A DNA stretch of 64,000 nt from Claveliimonas bilis. Its GTDB lineage: Bacteria > Bacillota > Clostridia > Lachnospirales > Lachnospiraceae. The translations under genes were made by a program, and so were the position numbers. The DNA is taken from contig NZ_AP024845.1 in NCBI RefSeq assembly GCF_020892095.1, positions 1,116,001 to 1,180,000 on the forward strand, read 5' to 3'. Below the pieces are notes generated by a model. That model was not told where the DNA came from and ran no database searches. It was given only the letters and a program-made list of their open reading frames with translations. Position 1 is the first letter of the stretch, and each line of letters opens with the position of its first letter. Of this stretch, positions 61,903-64,000 are shown in pieces.

Positions 61903-64000
61903 TTATTCCAGAATCAGATCTTCTGAGGTTTCTGCCGTCATTTCCGCATCTTCTGCAAAAATGTCGTCCTCCTCCGGAAATTCTTCCTTTTCTAATTCTG
62001 TATCCAGTTTTACATCGCGGTATTTTCTCATTCCTGTACCTGCCGGAATGTGTTTACCGATAATAACATTTTCCTTCAGACCTACCAGCGGATCGATCTT
62101 TCCTTTGATAGCTGCTTCTGTCAGTACCTTTGTCGTCTCCTGGAAGGATGCTGCGGACAGGAAGGAATTGGTTGCCAGAGATGCTTTTGTGATACCAAGC
62201 ATGATCTGTTCGCCTGTTGCAGGTTCTTTTCCTTCTGCTTCCAGCTCAATGTTCTTATCTTCAAATTCCAGTGCGTCAACCATCGTTCCCGGAAGGAAAT
62301 CGGAATCTCCGCTCTCTTCCACACGAACTTTCTTCAGCATCTGGCGGACAATGACCTCGATGTGCTTATCATTGATCTCAACACCCTGGAGACGGTATAC
62401 TCTCTGCACTTCCTGGATCATGTAATCCTGTACGGCGCGAAGTCCTTTGATCTTCAGGATATCATGCGGATTTACGCTACCTTCTGTCAGCTCATCGCCG
62501 GCTTCAAGCTCTGCTCCGTCCTGAATCTTGATTCTGGAGCCGTAAGGAATGAGATAAGCCTTGGACTCGCCAGTCTCTTCATTTGTAACGATGATCTCGC
62601 GTTTTTTCTTTGTATCGTTGATGACAGCCTTGCCGCCGAACTCTGTGATGATTGCAAGACCCTTCGGCTTTCTGGCCTCAAAGAGCTCTTCGACACGGGG
62701 AAGACCCTGTGTGATGTCATCGCCGGCAACACCACCGGTATGGAACGTACGCATGGTAAGCTGTGTACCCGGTTCACCGATAGACTGTGCGGCAATGATT
62801 CCAACCGCTTCACCAACCTGTACCGGTTCACCTGTAGCCATGTTTGCGCCATAGCATTTTGCACATACGCCCATATGGGATTTACATGTAAGGATTGTAC
62901 GGATCTTAATCTTCTTAAGAGGTTCTCCGTTCTCATCCACACCTTTTTTCATGATCAGCTCCGCTCTCTTCGGCGTTACCATATGGTTTGCCTTTACGAG
63001 CACATTGCCGTCTTTATCTTTAATGCTTTCGCACAGGTAGCGTCCTGTAATACGCTCCTGCAGGCTTTCGATCTCTTCATTTCCGTCCATGAATGCTTTT
63101 ACATACATTCCCGGGATCTCTCCGCCTTCCGGACGGCAGTCTACTTCATGAATGATCAGTTCCTGTGAAACGTCAACCAGACGTCTTGTCAGGTAACCTG
63201 AGTCGGCTGTACGAAGGGCGGTATCGGACAGACCTTTACGCGCTCCGTGAGCAGACATGAAATATTCCAGTACGTCAAGACCTTCACGGAAGTTGGACTT
63301 GATAGGCAGCTCGATGGTACGTCCTGTTGTATCTGCCATCAGACCACGCATACCTGCAAGCTGTTTGATCTGCTTGTCGGAACCACGGGCTCCTGAATCA
63401 GCCATCATAAAGATGTTATTGTATTTATCCAGACCAGAAAGAAGCGCCTCTGTCAGAGCATCGTCTGTTGCTTTCCATGTCTCAACAACTTCTTTGTAAC
63501 GTTCTTCTTCCGTGATCAGACCACGTTTGTAGTTCTTGGTAATCCTGTCTACCGTTTCCTGTGCCTCTTCGATCATCTGCGGCTTCTGCGGAGGTACTGT
63601 CATATCGGAAATAGATACAGTCATAGCTGCTCTTGTAGAATATTTGTATCCGATCGCCTTTACATTGTCCAGAACTTCCGCTGTCGCGGTTGCTCCATGG
63701 GTATTAATTACTTTCTCCAGGATCTGTTTGAGCTGTTTCTTTCCTACATGGAAATCAATCTCCGGAAGCAGCTCGTTTCCTTCAATCTCACGATCTACGA
63801 ACCCAAGATCCTGCGGAATAATCTCATTGAAGAGGAATCTTCCCAGGGTGGATTCCACTGTTCCCGATTTCACCGTTCCGTCCGGCATTGTCTTTGTCAC
63901 GCGGACTTTGATCTTGGAATGAAGGGTGATGGCCTCGTTTTCATAGGCAAGGATCGCCTCATTTACACTCTTGAATACCTTCCCTTCTCCCAGTGCTCCC
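61903..64000 (-). CDS. rpoC: RNA polymerase beta' subunit, C-terminal part
   Basis: The frame is open to the right edge, so about 699 C-terminal residues are seen. Recognisable blocks: the bridge-helix region ([20 protein letters not shown]), trigger-loop and jaw area ([20 protein letters not shown]-type [40 protein letters not shown]), zinc site ([20 protein letters not shown]) and [20 protein letters not shown]. Ends with a strong terminator instead of leading to rpsL. Confidence 0.98.
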   Translation of the reverse strand, partial: GALGEGKVFKSVNEAILAYENEAITLHSKIKVRVTKTMPDGTVKSGTVESTLGRFLFNEIIPQDLGFVDREIEGNELLPEIDFHVGKKQLKQILEKVINTHGATATAEVLDNVKAIGYKYSTRAAMTVSISDMTVPPQKPQMIEEAQETVDRITKNYKRGLITEEERYKEVVETWKATDDALTEALLSGLDKYNNIFMMADSGARGSDKQIKQLAGMRGLMADTTGRTIELPIKSNFREGLDVLEYFMSAHGARKGLSDTALRTADSGYLTRRLVDVSQELIIHEVDCRPEGGEIPGMYVKAFMDGNEEIESLQERITGRYLCESIKDKDGNVLVKANHMVTPKRAELIMKKGVDENGEPLKKIKIRTILTCKSHMGVCAKCYGANMATGEPVQVGEAVGIIAAQSIGEPGTQLTMRTFHTGGVAGDDITQGLPRVEELFEARKPKGLAIITEFGGKAVINDTKKKREIIVTNEETGESKAYLIPYGSRIKIQDGAELEAGDELTEGSVNPHDILKIKGLRAVQDYMIQEVQRVYRLQGVEINDKHIEVIVRQMLKKVRVEESGDSDFLPGTMVDALEFEDKNIELEAEGKEPATGEQIMLGITKASLATNSFLSAASFQETTKVLTEAAIKGKIDPLVGLKENVIIGKHIPAGTGMRKYRDVKLDTELEKEEFPEEDDIFAEDAEMTAETSEDLILE

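Overview
The window looks like chromosomal DNA of a gut-type Clostridia, most likely a Lachnospiraceae member of the Bacillota. The reasons are strong GGAGG-type ribosome binding sites, the content of the str-operon proteins, a LoaP-type NusG paralogue in an exopolysaccharide locus, an NADP secondary alcohol dehydrogenase like the clostridial isopropanol enzymes, and IS1182 and IS91-like elements. Family level is an inference; genus cannot be fixed by reading alone.

Left part (1-9.1 kb): a minus-strand pair (partial M24 peptidase and a zinc MDR dehydrogenase), a ~440 bp palindrome-rich repeat region, an AraC regulator divergent from a large DUF5107-TPR protein, an aminopeptidase P and an ArsP_2-type metal permease. 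An intact IS1182-family element (9.15-10.9 kb) separates these from a sodium:alanine symporter with a divergent LysR gene. Then come pentose and sugar-phosphate genes (rpiB, HAD phosphatase, araD), a uracil/xanthine permease, and an acquired-looking PadR-flavoprotein pair beside a wrecked IS91-like transposase/integrase remnant. From 20.8 to 25.6 kb there are a DUF624 membrane protein, an isopropanol-type dehydrogenase followed by a COG0523 GTPase, glycerol dehydrogenase and a nitrilase-family amidase.

Translation block (25.7-30.4 kb, minus strand): tuf, fusA, rpsG and rpsL, with a clear own promoter and a leader hairpin ahead of rpsL. The usual upstream partner, rpoC, is at the far right edge (61.9-64 kb) with its own strong terminator. 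In most Bacillota these are contiguous; here about 31.6 kb lie between them.

The intervening 31.6 kb holds: a broken DUF1016 nuclease gene; two VanZ-family genes around a tyrosine recombinase; an M20 amidohydrolase; an Rpn-family nuclease with an apparent intragenic start and a separate downstream copy of its C-terminus; a ~24 kb exopolysaccharide/capsule operon (61.0 to 37.2 kb, minus strand); and an HD-domain hydrolase gene. The EPS operon runs from a consensus promoter through cpsB/C/D, an Ig-like membrane protein, an LCP ligase, a 34-residue membrane peptide, a UDP-GlcNAc 4,6-dehydratase, a highly structured leader, loaP, then PglD-, PglC-, glycosyltransferase-, O-acetyltransferase-, Wzy-, Wzx-, pyruvyltransferase-, WecC- and WecB-like genes, a large secreted Ig/FN3 protein, UDP-glucuronate 4-epimerase and UDP-glucose dehydrogenase, and ends at a strong terminator. 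The genes predict a Wzx/Wzy-made anionic polymer with uronic acids, pyruvate ketals and O-acetyl groups, its chain length and attachment set by CpsBCD and LCP and its long transcript kept going by LoaP. Glycosyltransferase/polymerase genes (39-53 kb) are visibly more AT-rich than the flanks.

The most unusual signals are small: the Rpn nuclease with a stand-alone RpnS-like copy, a ~132 bp structured repeat present twice with compensatory base changes and placed directly after a minus-strand terminator hairpin both times, a second ~80 bp palindromic repeat family, and the 34-residue membrane peptide.
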